A stretch of DNA of 64,000 nucleotides from Holothuria scabra (GCA_037179385.1 CM074187.1:47340879-47404878), one strand, 5' to 3'; positions 13,201 through 28,200 are shown, counted from the first letter of the stretch. Numbers and translations are program-made. The notes: generated by a model from the sequence alone, not told the origin.

Positions 13201-16200
13201 AAAGAGTTTGAAGATTTGACAGGAGCTTTCAACTCTTCCTCTTAATGATGAATTGCCTTAGCAGATAAAAGAGTCAACAGCCAGTCAGTTGCATAAGTGC
13301 ATATTTAATTTGAATGGAAAATTTGAGACACGTTATTTGCAAAGATAACTTTAGTTAGGTCGTGTGGTGTGCTATCAAAAGCATCCAGTGCATAGAAACA
13401 GCTGTATGGGGTTGAATATTCTTACTTATTTATTTTTTAAAATCAGTAATTTAAATTAAATGAATTTAAAAAACATGCAAGTAAAATCAGATAGATTTAA
13501 ATCATGACTTTTCTGTAAAAATATATATACCATATACAGCTATATTCATGATTTCAATTGGCTTGATTTATATCGGCGAACACTGAATCCTGTGTGGTAA
13601 TAATTTTTTTTGTCAGATTTCCAGTTAGATTTATACATTTGTACTTTGTGTCATTGTACACATCATGTACAGGAAGTGTACAGATGATTCCAGGTCTGGA
13701 CTGGACAAGTGACCATTTCTCTCAACTGAAGGACCAAATGAAATCAGCCCCCCAAAAAAGGCAAAGTGAGCTAGTTAACTGGTTCACCCAAAGGTGCTTT
13801 AGTCTGGCACGCAACAGACTTCATTGTGTGCTCAACAGATTTTAGTGTCAAGCCTAGAGTCCAAGTGTGAGGAAAATCAGAGTACCTGGAAAAGTACCCA
13901 CATCCATTGAGCAGGTATAAAACCCATGCCCATGTGAAACACATTGGTACACAGCATCTGGAATAGTCCACTGTGCCACTTGACAACAAGGATGCCCCAA
14001 TCTGTTACAGCATGTTTATATCCATGCTACATCATTCACACCTACGATGCTACGATGCTCATGATGCATGCAAATCCTGGACTTACCTGTAGTATCATTT
14101 ATCATCTCTGTTCACTTGGTAAACAACTTCAAAGATCATTCTGTCCTGAAATAGGAGAAGTTTTAGAAAACTGGCTATTATTGGAATGAACTTCTGTTTC
14201 AAGAATACTCTCTGTGAAGCTCATGTAGATTTTGTTAGTTAGATGGTGTTCAACAACACACCAGCAAAAATGTGTTACATAGAGTCAGCTGAATAAAAAA
14301 GGGGAAAGCCAAAGTTAAAGGGCCAATCCGCTCATCCCAAACCTCACTTCTTTTTATGGGGTAACAGAAACTCTCAATTGGCTCAGCCCTTTGATTGACC
14401 TTTGATTGACTGCTAATTCAAACAATGCAGAATACCAAAGCTTACATTACACAGCATGAACTATGCTGAGAGTGTTCGATTATACACAGTTGTGGGGCAT
14501 AAGTAAGAAGGTTTGGAGAATTGGTACTGTTTGGGGTAAGAGAATTGGGCCTTTAACTATAAAGAAAACTGATTAGGCAAAATTCCACTAAAATGTCTAG
14601 ATAAAAACATACCAGCGTCATGTCAAAATTTCCTGTATAAATCATTTTCTTTGAGAAAGTTGAAAATGAGAGAAGGGTCAGTGTGCTCTAACAACTTCCA
14701 ACATTATCAGGTTTGGCACAGTGTAATACTTCTGACAAATATGAGAGTATTTGTAACTGTCAATAAGGATGTGACCGAAGATAACACAAAGGATCACAAG
14801 GGATACAATAAAGTCTGTCTTTGCCATTGAGCGAATAAGCATAGGTGGGGTTAGTATGACCTATGTGGGCTCTAGTCATAAACAAGTCACTCTCCATTTT
14901 CAAGGGGCTGCCTCTCTAACAGTCCTGACCATTGGTCTGACTTGGTTCAGTTTGTTCTTAGGGAAAGGTGCTAGTGTTGAACATATTTTCATTACTATAA
15001 CAGATAGTTTTCACTGATGTTGCAGCTGGGGAGCTGGGGGGGGGGGGGGGAGGGGGGGGTAGCAACCCCCATGTCTGAGCAGGTTAGAAGCTCCTATCAC
15101 ATCATGTGGAACTGTACTTTAGACAGTATTAACATACTTTGACATACACTTTCTTAAAGAAGAATAACAGTGTGTACTCATTTGTCAAGTCTCACTGTGT
15201 TACACTCTTACTACCTGTGTTTTTTTTCAAAATGATCCCAACACATCTTTGGTGATTTCTTGGCAGTTTGCATCTGTACTGTTGGGACAAAATTCTCTCA
15301 CTATTTGAGTATGTCTTGCACAGAAAATTTCATGCATCTTTTATAACAACACTTCTACATTAACTTCAAATGTGACATCAGCTTGGTTTTGCAGGAGGGG
15401 AACAGAATTTTTATTTCATGGAAATCAAATTTCCCCCATTTGCCCTGGTTAAAAAATTCTGTGTCCTGCCTGCAAAATGCAACAGATGGATATTTAATTG
15501 GAGAGCCTTTTGTACCAAAGCAATGAGGTGGCCTGATGTTTTTTCTGAAGTAGCCATTGGTTATACCTGTCATGTATAAAATTGCTGAGGGTCCTTGAAA
15601 TCTGTCATATTCTGGGGGAAAAGGTTCCTGATATGATGAAATACACTGTACATATTTGTAGCTGTCTTTCTTTGTTGGGATATTTGTGAAGTTTTCAGAA
15701 TGATGATGCCTAGGAAGGTTGGTCAGTTGGTTGAAGGTTGTTGACAAGTACGACTTGGAAACCCAGTCAGGCTGTGTGGGAAATTGCAAGCCTGTTGACA
15801 GTTCATCTGTCCTTGAGGCTATCCCACTCTACAGTCTTGGAAAAAAATTTGTTGGGACACCTTTCTTTCCCTTCAGATCCCACCTTGCCACTGTCATGCT
15901 GTTCTTGGCACAAGGCCACTCTTTCCAACACAACATTTGGAGCAGTAAGGGTGGTCATTTTAGCCTACTAACTGAGGTTTACAGCTATTATTACAAAGTG
16001 ACCCAACAATGTTTTTCAAGATTGTAGGTTTCTTCAGGTGAAATTCTTGATTGTCTTTACCTTTAAAAGGTTTTTCTGAATGCTGAATTCATCTTCCAAA
16101 GATTTTCTCATTATGCAGCCCACACACAGTACAGAAAGGCAGCTGCCAACTAATGTAAATATCTATAGTAAAGACATTAGTTTCACTTGATGATTATTTG

Positions 16201-19200
16201 GATAACAGTTCTTGATAATGTAGAGCCTTATGAAAGCAACTACTCAAATATCTTACTAGACATTTAGAGTTAACAGAATGACAGAATATGCTCATTTGCT
16301 AATATGTTGTCATAACAACCACTTGCAATTATAATCAGCCAGCAGTATTAGAAATGTTGAGACCTGCCCTAGAACGTGGAGCCAGAGGTGGGTAGCTCTA
16401 TGCCTACATGCTAGGAAATGTGCTATGAAAATGCCTTTAGGCTTACAACCCTGACTGGTTCCTCATAGTTCGGAGAAGTTGAAGTAGTAATGGTCGTTGA
16501 CTTTCACATGCTGTAGTTTCAGTCCAGCAAGTTGTAAAATTTTGTATGTCACAAAAGTGGTCATTGAAGACATATGACCCTGCCAAGCAGTAGTGTATCC
16601 ATTAAAACTACTGATTAAGCAGTGCAGGGTTCAGGGACTTCCTATGCATGGACAGAGCATATTGCATGGTACATTGTCACTACCCCACATGTGAGAAAAG
16701 GTGTAGCAATGATGGCTGTCTGCTATGATTGTGTGAAAGTTTGGACTTGCTCAAGTAAATTAACAGGTTTTGCAAGAAAGTTGAAATATTTTTGAAATAT
16801 GGCAAGGCAAGGTCAAAATCACTTCATGTATTGCAGAAACATGATGTTATTTCCCATTCAAGTTAAATTTTTGTGTAAAATATAACAAAGTCGTCATCAA
16901 ATCAGATGATTTATAGCTTCACGGCGGCCGTTTTGATGTGTTTTTTTTTGTCCCAGTCGGTGGCGACAGTCTACAGATAGGATGTATGGGTTACATGCTT
17001 TGTCCATGTATATAAGTCCGTGTGAATGTCATATTGGATTGTTTTTACTCTGTGCTGACAGAGCTAGAGATCTATTACCTTGTGTGTGGATGCAAGTGAC
17101 AAAATGTGGTCATGCTCTACAAGTCTTCGGACTGAAAGGACTTTCATGTCATATGGAATGCTGCAGAATGTTGTCTCCTGAAGTGATTCTACAATATTAC
17201 TCAAGAAATTCAAATGTTCACTAGTTTGTAAATGTGTTTGCAAGTCAGGTGTGACATTCAACACAGACCTTAATTAGCACTTGCACTTGTGCAGACGGCT
17301 TCATCTTTTAATTTAATGTCACATCCTGCCTGGGAATTATAATGAAATGATCAAGTTAAATCAAAATACTGTACTTTATTGGAATGGTCAGTTTAGATGA
17401 TCATGTTCTCCCCAGGTTACAAACTAAGGAAGGTGGTGAGTTATAGGCAATCATGGGAGGGGGAGGGGGGGCATCTAGGTAGGGGTATCCACCTTCATTC
17501 CATAAAGTCTGAGATTGGATGCCATATGAATAGCTCCAAGTGGTGATCAGCAGCGTATTACTGGTCGCTTTTGGTTATTTTCCAGACCTTGAATTTTGAG
17601 GCATGCCAGTGCGATTGCACACCCATCACACAACCCAAATTACTCACAGTATAAATGTGATTTTTTGCACGCCTAGATAAAAAATTTGGAGCCCATATAA
17701 ATCTATTTAACTTGAATAAAACAGGACACCTACCACACTCCTTAATTTTTTGAGGAGTGTGATTTGTAGCACGCTTGGAAAATCTAAAAGTCAAGGCCTG
17801 ACTTTCTCACTGTTTGCTGAGTGGGTCCTAAATGGCTCCATTTGTTTTTGAAGTATTTGAGACCAGATACGTTTTCAAATTATGCACGAAACAGATTTTA
17901 CAACTCCGGACACCACAATGTTTAAAATGTAAACTTTTTCAGTTGAGCATTGGCTATGAAACTTGACTAATCATGCTTATTATAAGAATTTTCATTTGGT
18001 AGCACCCTTAAACACTTCAGTTATTGATATCAACTCAATGGGCCCCTTTAATTGCTGAAACATATAAGAGGGAATTTGAGGGTGTTTACTTTAGGAGAGC
18101 CCCTTTAATTGCTAAACAACATAAGAACAAATTTGAGGGTGTTTGCTTTAAGAGATCAGCAACCCTTTTTGAGAGGTCATTTTTCCATTTTCACTCAAAG
18201 AGCAGAAGGCCCTGTTTAACCCTTTGTGGAAAATGTCGAAGGATACACCAGAGATTTTTTCTGTAAAATAAACTAAAACCAAGCTAACTTTGGGGTGGCT
18301 ATAGAACACGTGTTTGCATCCAGTACACAAAGCTGTTGTACAAGTTGATAACATTTTTAAGAAACTGAAGACAAGTTAAAATATTTTTTGTTAAAATACT
18401 GAATAGTTACAGGGTATTCATGCAAGATAATTGGATGGTTGGACATTCATATCTAATCTTTGTATTTGGAAAATCAAACATTTGGAAGATTTTGTTCCAG
18501 TTACTTAAAAATGTCACACACTATGGGTCATCAGTCCCATAAACACCTTTGACCTTGCTTGATTAAAACAAACATGATGTTTAAAACTGCAGAACCATGC
18601 AGTTTGAGGTGGATTGAAATTTAAGCACAGACCCTGAGTTAACCTGTAAACACTGAACTGGAGTTAACCTGTATTACCACGTTACTCGAGTGAGAGGTAA
18701 TAGGGTGTTACCTCGAGTGCTGGGTACCTGAGACCACTTTCCAACAATACTTAATACCCCCTATTACTATAACTACTACTACACAGTCTACAATGGAATG
18801 CTCCCTGATGATGAGCTTCTTTACAGTAGATACTGTTTACAAGGACAAAACAACATTGTAATTTTATGAAGGAGATAAATTAAAAGCAAGAGTCTGCATC
18901 ACAAGATGTGTCAGTGTTATTTTTAGAACAGCTATTAAGTCATCAGTATATACACCAACTTTAAAATTGACTTCAAATTAGTCATGCTATTGAATGCTTG
19001 TTAAGCCAAGATAATTGTATTGAAACTAATATCTACTTAAAGGGAAAATGTAGCCACCCAAATTTGAATAAGTTGTAGGAGGCTATCCTAATTTGTGATT
19101 GGTTTTTGATGACCATGTGACAATATTTTCCTCCTCAGTTGTGAAACTGCATGGTTTGTCTTGAGGCAATGTTTTATAGATGACTCTGGACAGGAAGTGA

Positions 19201-22200
19201 TGGTCTGATTTTAGTTGGTCATAACTGGGGTCTATCACCTTTTAATCTTTCAATTTCCTGCTTACCTCTATCAGGGATGGCTATACACTAAATTATATCT
19301 TTGTTTCCTTCAATATCACTGAATGTGAATGTTTGAAATTCATGTATATAAGGCTGATGGACCCCACTGATGGCTGAGTACAGTCACTAGACAAAAGTGC
19401 TGATCAGATTCTTCTATAAGTCCTGAAATAACATGAAAGATGCTTGGAGGAAAAATTAAAAAATGAGACTGCTTTTGCTTAGCTACTCCTCTCATTCTAA
19501 ACTAAACATTTTGTATTAGTCCACAGGAATTCTCAATTGGTACAGCTCTTCGCTTGATAGCAAGTTCAAAAAAGTGCAGAGTGCCAAATCTCATATTACC
19601 CAGCATGTACTTTACACAGAGTGTTTTGATTTCACATTGAGGTCTTGTATATTCACCATGAAGCAATAAAAGGAGATTTTGTCTGGATGAGTCTGAATTT
19701 TTGACAGTTGTGGGAAGGGCTTAAGTAAGAAGGTTAGGAGAATTTGAACTGTTTGCAGTGAGAGGGTTGGGCCTTTAAGTTGTTAGCAAAAGAATGAACA
19801 TTAGGCAGTGTATTTTTGATTTGAAATATGAAGGAGTCTCAATTCCTTGTTTTTCATAGCACTGGTTCTGTGATTGGATATGTCTCCAGATTGATTTGGC
19901 AATTTTGACGTTGTTCAGGAAATCGTTGAGATCTGTTACAAACTGTTCTGTTGTTATGACACGAGTTTACATTGTTGTTGATATCAGTGGAGTTGAATCA
20001 CCATGGATCCAAACAGAATTTCATTTGCATGGAGACAACGGGCATTAGAGAAGGAGAATCACATTTTTGACAAATTAAGAGTGTATAGACTTCAGCTGTT
20101 GGGCAGTTGATGGATCTGCCGTACCAGTGAGCTTAGAGTACCGTTAAAGACGTACTGCATGGAAATTTTGCACAAATAAAAGTAATTCTTAAACACAAGT
20201 TTTGGAAGATAAATGAGCTTGCACATGCTAGTAATACATTAGTCATACATGAGAGCTCAACTTGTGGGTTAATACAAAACTAGCCCAGGTGGAGCACAAG
20301 CAAAAAAAAAATAAAGCAAAATAGAACAGTGCAGTACCAGTGAGCTTAGAGGTTAAGGATTTACTTCAGGGAAATTTCACACACCTAAAAGTAACTTTTA
20401 AACACCACTTATGGTTCTGGAAGACAAATACTGTAGGTTTGCACATGCTTGTCACACCTTAGGACCAGGCTCCTGATACAAATAAAGTGATGCCATATTT
20501 TGTTCTAGAATTGGGACTGTCGTATCCATTCGGTTTAAGAGCACACATAGGGTATCAATGTGTTTCCAATATCATGCTGCATTGTGCTTGTATACAAGGT
20601 ATTCTACAATAGTTGACAAAAGTACATGGACAAAACCCAGCTCCCCCCATCAGTGTGAGGTTTCAAGATGCAACATGAACAGGGGAATGGGGATCTGTTT
20701 ATTGCTTGTTTTGCTTGCTTTGTCCCATCATTTTTGTCAAGCTAGGATTGTTTGGTGCATGTACTGCAGTGGTTGTTAAGGGGTATGGGAGATCTTATTA
20801 TGATGTAAACCAAGCCAACATTGAGAATTGTTGCTGTAGAATATTTTAGGCAGGAATTCTGCTGAAACTTAAAAGGGGGAGGGGTGTTATTACTTCCAGA
20901 CCTCAAGTTCATATTTTATTGCCAAAGTTACATATAGGTTTTGGGGCAAAATATTGCTTCAAGGTCCCAATACATTGCAGTCTGAAGGTTTTAAAGGCTA
21001 TTTATTATGTATGTTTGAACATTGCTACAAAAGTGTCCTCTTCTAAAATACAAAACCTTCTAAGGGGGGGGGGGGGGGAGCACAAATCCCCCTTTCCCCC
21101 TTGATGGAAATCACACGGAAGTTCACACTGGAATCTCACATGACTGGTGGACCTTCATGTCTACCCCTTTGTAAACTTCATCATCTGTAAAAATTTAGCA
21201 CAGTCCAGACAGGAAGGTGACTGCTGTACAAATTTTTGCAAAATCTGCTATCTAACCATACACAGACCCCTTGGTCAGTCCAAAATTTATCCAATACCTG
21301 CTCACATTGAAAGAAAGAAGCACTATGTCTGAAACTATACTCGTAGAAGTCAGAATGTGCATACCACATATGAACAGTGCATCTGCTTTCAAAACTAAGT
21401 AAGTAGTGCGAGGTGCAGCGATGGCACTATGGTGGAGCAAGATAGGACAATTTCCCCCAGATTTTTCCTTAACCCCGGAGATCAGTTAGGAGTTGGGTGA
21501 ACCAAAAAAGCAAATAATATACCTCTCCTGAGACTATATTTTTTATCCAGAGGTATGCTTAAACCTTAAGAGCTTCCAGGGGCTTTGACCCCTGGATCCC
21601 ACCCTCAGTAACTGGTAGTTTGGACTAGGTTACATGCTGCATCCTAAATTTTTGCCCCCCAACATTTTTCTTTGCCCTTAGATTCCCCCCCCCCCCCAAG
21701 TTTTAACATGGTAGTGTTGCCACTTGCCTGGCTGGCCCTGACCAGTGCCTACCACATTAGCTAGAACTTTGATAGTTAATGACATTCAACTTTTGTACTT
21801 TTCTATTCATCTACAGCTGACCTGACTCTCTGTGTCTGTCCAGGCATCGCCAACAGCAGTGAAAAAAAATATATTCGGACATTTGTAGACTATTCACAAA
21901 ATCAGGGATACCGTGTGGCAGTACTCAATCATATAGGTGCACTTGAGAGTGTACCTATCACCTCACCTAGGATTTTTACATATGGTAAGTTATAAATTTA
22001 CTTTCTTTCTCCTGCACAGAGGGCGTCCCTGCCCAGTCTATCCTGGAAGGTATGTTTCACGACGGCATCATTCTTCCTTTGCCTCTCAATATTATAACAT
22101 GATTGCGATTCCCCATGCAATTTTTTTTAGCTTTTTTTTCATGGATATTGTGAACGTGTAGGTACTTCCAGAACAGGACAGGGGTGCTCTCTGTGCTACA

Positions 22201-25200
22201 AAGTCATTGCCTTGGGAATTAATAGGTAATTGGGAAGTACAGTACATGTAAATAGCAGGTATAAAGTATGGTCACTTGTGGACTCCCAAACCAGGTAAGT
22301 TTTGGGGAGTTAGCGGGTATGTGAGTTGAATATTAGGCCAGCAGCACAATTTTATTTGTTTTAATTGTAGCAAGTGATGTTTTAGGCAATGCAGTCTTGT
22401 AATCATATCATATCACATACCATATTACACCCTCTGACAAAACGTGTTTGTGGGGGGGGGGGGATGCCAAAAGTACCTGCTGTCTCCGACAATGATTCTG
22501 TTGTGAGAACAGAGGGGGCTATATATCTCGGCCATTTTTACTGCCGACTGTATGAAGGTGTGTGCTTGTGTTGTGCATAATTATGTTGACAAAATATGAC
22601 AGAGACATGAGTGACCAGATGCTTTATGCTCTAGACAAGTGTACACAAAACTGTTTGAAACCAAGATTAAAAATATCCAAAATTTTCACTTTTTCAGTAA
22701 CTGTTGGTTGTCAAATTTGACTAACTATGCTAATAAGAAAGCCCTCCAGTAATTTTGTAAAGTATTTAATGTCAACTCGATTTATAGCCCCAAGTATTTT
22801 GATACCCAACCACTGAGAGTAGGCCTGTGGCCCATAATATGGGGTTGTGGCCTTTTATTTTGGCAATATTATGAATGATATTTTCTGTCTTCTAGCCTTT
22901 TTAATCAAAATCTTGTTGTGTTTGAGTTAAGAAGGCTATAAAATTTTGGATCTGTGCATTAAAAGAAAATTGTTATTATTATGTATTGATGAATGGCCTC
23001 CATTGTTTAACCTTTTAAATCAAACTGACATTCAGTTCTATTGTTTCTCAGAAATGGCCATAACTTAACTCACATCACCTATAACCTGATATTGGACAAC
23101 CAGTAGCCCTGTCCCCCTCCCGTCCCTACTTTATCTTCATATTTCTTGTCACAGTTGGTCACCCTGTAGATTTTCCTGAAATTTTTCCAACCCCTTTTTG
23201 GTTTTGATTGATGAAAAAGAAACCTATGCAGTCATGATGGTGAATGTGTGTATGTATGTTTGAATGTGCATGTGTGTGTGGATGTCTGTGTTTGTGATAC
23301 TTTGCTTGTTAACCGGATATCTCAAGATAGGAATGTCTGAGTTTTCAAACTTGGTACATAGATGGCCCCAAGTTGAGAGGAAGAATTCTATTGATTCTGG
23401 TGGTGGTCAAAGGTCATGTGGGGTCACCAGGGTCAAAGTTTGAAAACTTTGTTAATGCAATAGCTCAAGATAAGAAACTTCCATAGATTTCATATTTGGT
23501 AGGTGGATGTGTTATGGTCAGATGGTCCCTACGATTTTTGGTGGAAGTCGAAGGTCATCCTGGGTCACCAAGGGTTAAAGCCTAAAAACTTGTTAACTTG
23601 ATATCTCAAGGTAAGACACATGGATAAATTTCTTTTTTATGTGGCTGTGTTATAGACCTATTTCCAAATAGCAATTACAACGAATTGTGGGATAAAGTTT
23701 TGGGTGTGTGTCAATTTTCACCACAGTAAAACGCCATTGACAAAAATGACAAACACCCAAACTCTATCCCACAATCCTTTGTAATTGCTATTTAGAAATA
23801 GGTCTATGGTAAGAAGATGGTCCCTATTGTTTTTGATGAAGGTCAAAGATCTGGACACAACTATCTTAAGATAGGAAACTTGGATATATTCCATATTAGG
23901 TATGTGGGTGTGTTATGGTCAGAAGATGTCCCAATTGTGTTTGTTGGAGGTCAAAGTTCTTTCAGGTTCACCATGATTCAAATTCTAAAAAACTTGTTAA
24001 CACAGTATCTCAAGACAGGAAACTTGAATACATCTCGTATTTGGAATGTGGACATGTCATGGTGAGAAATTAGTCCCTTTTGTTGTCAAAGAAAGTCAAA
24101 GGCCATCTGGAGTAACACAAAACTATTTTGCAAACATGCTACCTGAATGCATTTTTGCATTCTGGTTGTATTTTCTTACCAATTTTTTAAAAGGAGAGCA
24201 AAATGAAAGGGTGTTTTATGGAGTGAATTGTTATATATTTTTAATTCACATTTATTTATCATATTTCATTGTAGACCACTTTTTAAGAATATTATTTTTT
24301 TGTTCTCTCACAAAAATATATTTCTTACCATAACATTTTTCCCCCAACTTCTTTATGCAGGCGATACAGAAGAGTACGATGTTATGATTCAATTTGTCAG
24401 GGAGCATTTTCCACAGAGCACCCTTGTAAGCATCGGTTTTAGTATGGGTGCTAATATAGTAGTCAAATATCTAGGTGAAGAACCACAACGACAGAAGTAC
24501 TTCCTGTGTGCCTTATCTGTCTGTCAGGGATATGACTGTACCAGGTAAGTTTTACCTCACTTTTAGTGTGTTACAAATTTCATTGTATTTGCTATCACAC
24601 CTCTTGATGGTACATGGTCTTTAACAAGAGCATGGAAGGAGGATGATCCACCAGCAAAAAAGACAGGTGTGGAGCAAAGTGTAAGAACTTTTTGAAGTTA
24701 CAAGCAGTGTGAGAGATAAATGTTACATACAAAGACAAAAGAGTTCAAGAAATATGGAAGTCTTGAGCAAAAGTCTTAGGAAGTTTGTTTTGCTACACCA
24801 AAAGTTTTGGCGAAGGGGTCGGTGAAACATCTGCTGCCTGAACACACTTGAAAAACAGTAAAATGTCACCATGTGGCACCTAGGTCTCCTTTGAAAAGCT
24901 TTCTCATGATACCAAATCCTCCCCCGAAACTGCTGACAATTCTGAATAAAAAAACTCAGTAGACGGACGTCTTCCTGACTGACATCTGTGTATATAGCAA
25001 GGCATTGATTAAAGTCACTCATGAATATGCCCACCGGTGAGGAGGGTTGGGGGGGGGGGGTTGACAGATTCTGCATATCCAGTTCAGCTAAAACTGCAGT
25101 GGTAAAGTTACTAATTATTTTAATCAATCATCTATTACAAATTTGCAACCAACAGTGTTGACACTAAGCTTATGGATTGCAGGATTCCTGTTGCTGTTAT

Positions 25201-28200
25201 TAAAATCCCTTCTATGATTAAATGCAGGGGGAAAGACTCCCCTTTCCTTTTTCTTCAATCAAAGGAAAAAATTATAGGCCATTAACTTCTGCTCTGCAAT
25301 ACAAAAAATTCAAACTAATCATCTCTAACTAGCGGAATGAATCAAACTCCATTCAAAGTGACCATGCTTTTGATTAATCCTGAAATGAACAAAAATTGAT
25401 GTATGCATATCACAGCTTTTGTGCATCTGCCAGTATTAATGTAAAGGGCACTTCAATTTATAGATAACATGATAAAAAAGAGCAAAAGAAAAAAAAAAAA
25501 GCAAAAGACCCATACTACAATGCCCGTCAATCACAGAATTGAAACAAGGAAAACTGCCCTTTCATTTATCAAATTCCCCCCAAAATATGAATGAGGTCAG
25601 GTCAAGGGGGGGGGGGGTTCAACTGGTAACCAGTTACTCTAAATACACAAGTATTACTCATATTCAACCCACTACACAGGCAACCAGTGAGTAAAGCTCA
25701 TACCAACTTAGAAGCATTGCCATGCAATTATATCTTTAAATTTCAAAAAAATAGATGTGGGCCCTCTTTTTTTAAAAATAAATAGTGGAACCATCCTCTG
25801 AAAAAAAAAGAAAACAAAACATAATCCCTCAAAAGTATGCTTTTCTTTTATGAAATTGAAATGTAAATGTTTTTGCTTTCAAAGTTAGGGTGGATTTTGC
25901 ATGAAATCCTCAAATGTGCCTCAAAACAGCATTCTCTAATGGAGTAAAAGGCAACACACAGTTGCTATAATTTGAATACGTATAGCAAACTATCTTGTAT
26001 TGTGATTGGCTGTTGAGAATCATGTGACAGTAGTTTTCTCACTCAGTTGTGAGATTAGCAAGGAGTCACTCTTGAATTTCCCTTAAAGGCCCAGTTCTCA
26101 TTCCAAACAGTACCAATTCTCCTAACCTTCTTAATTAAGCCCCTCCCACAATTGTCTGAAATTCAGCCTCATCCAGATACAATCTCAGTTCATTGCTTCA
26201 AGGTGAGTGTAGAAAAACTCAATTTATATAATCAAAACACTCTCAGTACCGTTCATGCTGTGTAATATAAGCTTTGGTACTCTGCATTGTTTGAATTAGC
26301 TGTCAATCAAAGAGTTGAGCCAATTGAGAATTTCGGTACCCCCGTAACAAAATTGTAGTTTGGGGTGAGAGGTTTGGCCCTTTAATATATAATACCTATA
26401 TCTTGAAATATGAAAGATTTTTGGAAGAATAATAGGAGAAAATTCCTGAGATTTGGCTTTTGTTTTGAACTAAATGGGGAGGCTGCTTTTGCACTATAAT
26501 TTTATCTGTCTATAAGTTTAAGATTATTTACGATTTACGATTGGCAAACAGAAGTATCCATCACCACTGGCCTGGGAGATAAATCAGAAAAGGGATGGCC
26601 TTCCTTTTAAAGTATTTGCCTGCAAAGTTGAGTGATGACTGAATTTTGCAGGCAAGCTTATTTTATCCATTTCCCCTGCTTCCGGCCTCTTCAAATTGCT
26701 GTGGTTTTGAGAGAGGAGAATATGCCTGTTCGCTTTAATGGGATGTTTATTTGCTTTAGGAATGTGCTTCCCTTATTATGGTAAGTTGATCTGAGTATTA
26801 TTGTCACCAATCACAGCTGTTTCAAACCTAAACAAATTATAAAGTGTTTACTTTGTCTTTCAGAGCTTTAGATGTCTTGCATGAATGGGAGAGTGGGCGT
26901 CGAATTTATAACTTCATGATGACCATGAACATGCTTAAGCACATTCGTAGGAATCTCAACATGTTGGTGGGAGAGGGTGCCAAACAGTTCTGGCAGAAAA
27001 ATGATCTCAAACCAATCAATTACAATGTGGATAAAATACTTAGTGCAACAAGTCTATGTCACATTGATGAACATTTATCAAGGTAAGCATTTATTCTAGG
27101 TCCAATTGGCTACAGTTTTGAAGATACAACTTGGATGGGGAGGCAAAGAAAAGAAATCCTAGCATAACACTCATATTTAGGAACTTTATTCTTGATATTT
27201 ATGTTGGATGAAGAATGATTTGAATGTTAAAATAATATGAAAAAGTGAGTAGTTGTTTTTTTTTTTTTGCCACAAGGGATTGTGGGAAAGGTGGATGCAC
27301 AAACTTTGTACCACACACAGCAAACTACACTCCCCTATTTATGTTCTATATAGGCATAATCTTCATCACCTCTTCTTACCATCAATTCAAATTATGGAAC
27401 CCTGTAGCCAGCAAAACTCTGCAAAAACAGAATTCTCCTTTTTGAAGCATTTAATTTTTTTTGGCAAAAGTAGCAGTTCATGTTCAGTCCACGGGCACAA
27501 ACTGTGCATAAGAATCCTTAAAGTTGGGATGGAGTGGCATGGGGTTTTGAAAACCCAAAATAGGAAAACACTTCTTCCAAAACAATTCAAAGGTCATTTT
27601 TTTTTCTTTTCTTTTTTCTTTTTGCTTTATATCAATTATTTTCATTTTAGAAAAATTACCAGTGATGGTTAAGTAAACTTGAGTGAGTAGAACTAATTGG
27701 CTGTTTATGTTTTCATGTAGTGGTCCATTAGTTGGCACTTCAAGAACATTATTAGTTTCTAATAAACTTTAAATAATTTGACATTATTTGGTGGTTTGGT
27801 TAATAGCTGAAACATTTTGTCATGTTTGCCAACTGTTGAAATGTTCTACATAATAATTTTCTACATAATAATTTTAATATATTGTCATGTAAACTATTTG
27901 TTCAATGTTGCACTCATCATTAAAAATGAGAAAAACCTTGAATAAACGAGAAAAAGAAAATAACATGGTGAAAAAAAAAATCCATAACCATTGGGTTTGC
28001 AAAAGGCCTTTAAGGAGATAAAAAGTTTTATCCTGTGTGTACTGCAAGAGCTATGGATGCTCTCTCTGTGTTTTAAATACACAACCAGATGACTTTGCTA
28101 CATTCCTTGTGAGGGTTCTGGCCATGGCCATATCCATGGTTGCTGACAGGCATGAATAGCAAATCGCCAGAGGGTTTTCCTGACTCCAGCAAAAGAATCT

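Larger units (their letters stand above)
9158..21816 (+). other. ABHD2: ABHD2 intron 2 (12.7 kb)
   Basis: The longest intron in the window. From left to right it holds: a hairpin-ended tandem array (9320-10020), a decayed array remnant (11520-11790), a 98 bp-arm inverted repeat (12085-12378), a TTAA element (14315-14556), a poly-G tract (15037-15059), the antisense coding relic (15355-15958), foldback and MITE copies (16427-17022, 17583-17800), repeat copies (18500-19780) and more poly-G tracts (about 21062 and 21683). 10020-11500 and 12400-14300 show nothing recognised. Confidence 0.8.
21985..24360 (+). other. ABHD2: ABHD2 intron 3
   Basis: 2.4 kb. The left half has a poly-G tract near 22443. 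The right half is a hairpin-ended tandem array (23200-24125) with an inserted MITE (23652-23807). No exon is recognised inside. Confidence 0.8.

Noticed and set aside
24723..25127. 134-codon open frame on - strand in ABHD2 intron 4 with a segment resembling an endonuclease motif (GIFMSDFNQ)
   Set aside because: The resemblance is a few residues only, no further catalytic blocks follow, and a poly-G tract lies inside the frame.
27253..27672. 139-codon + strand frame in ABHD2 intron 5
   Set aside because: It starts in a T-run and ends in a TTTTTCTTTTC tract giving poly-Phe, so it is not protein-like.
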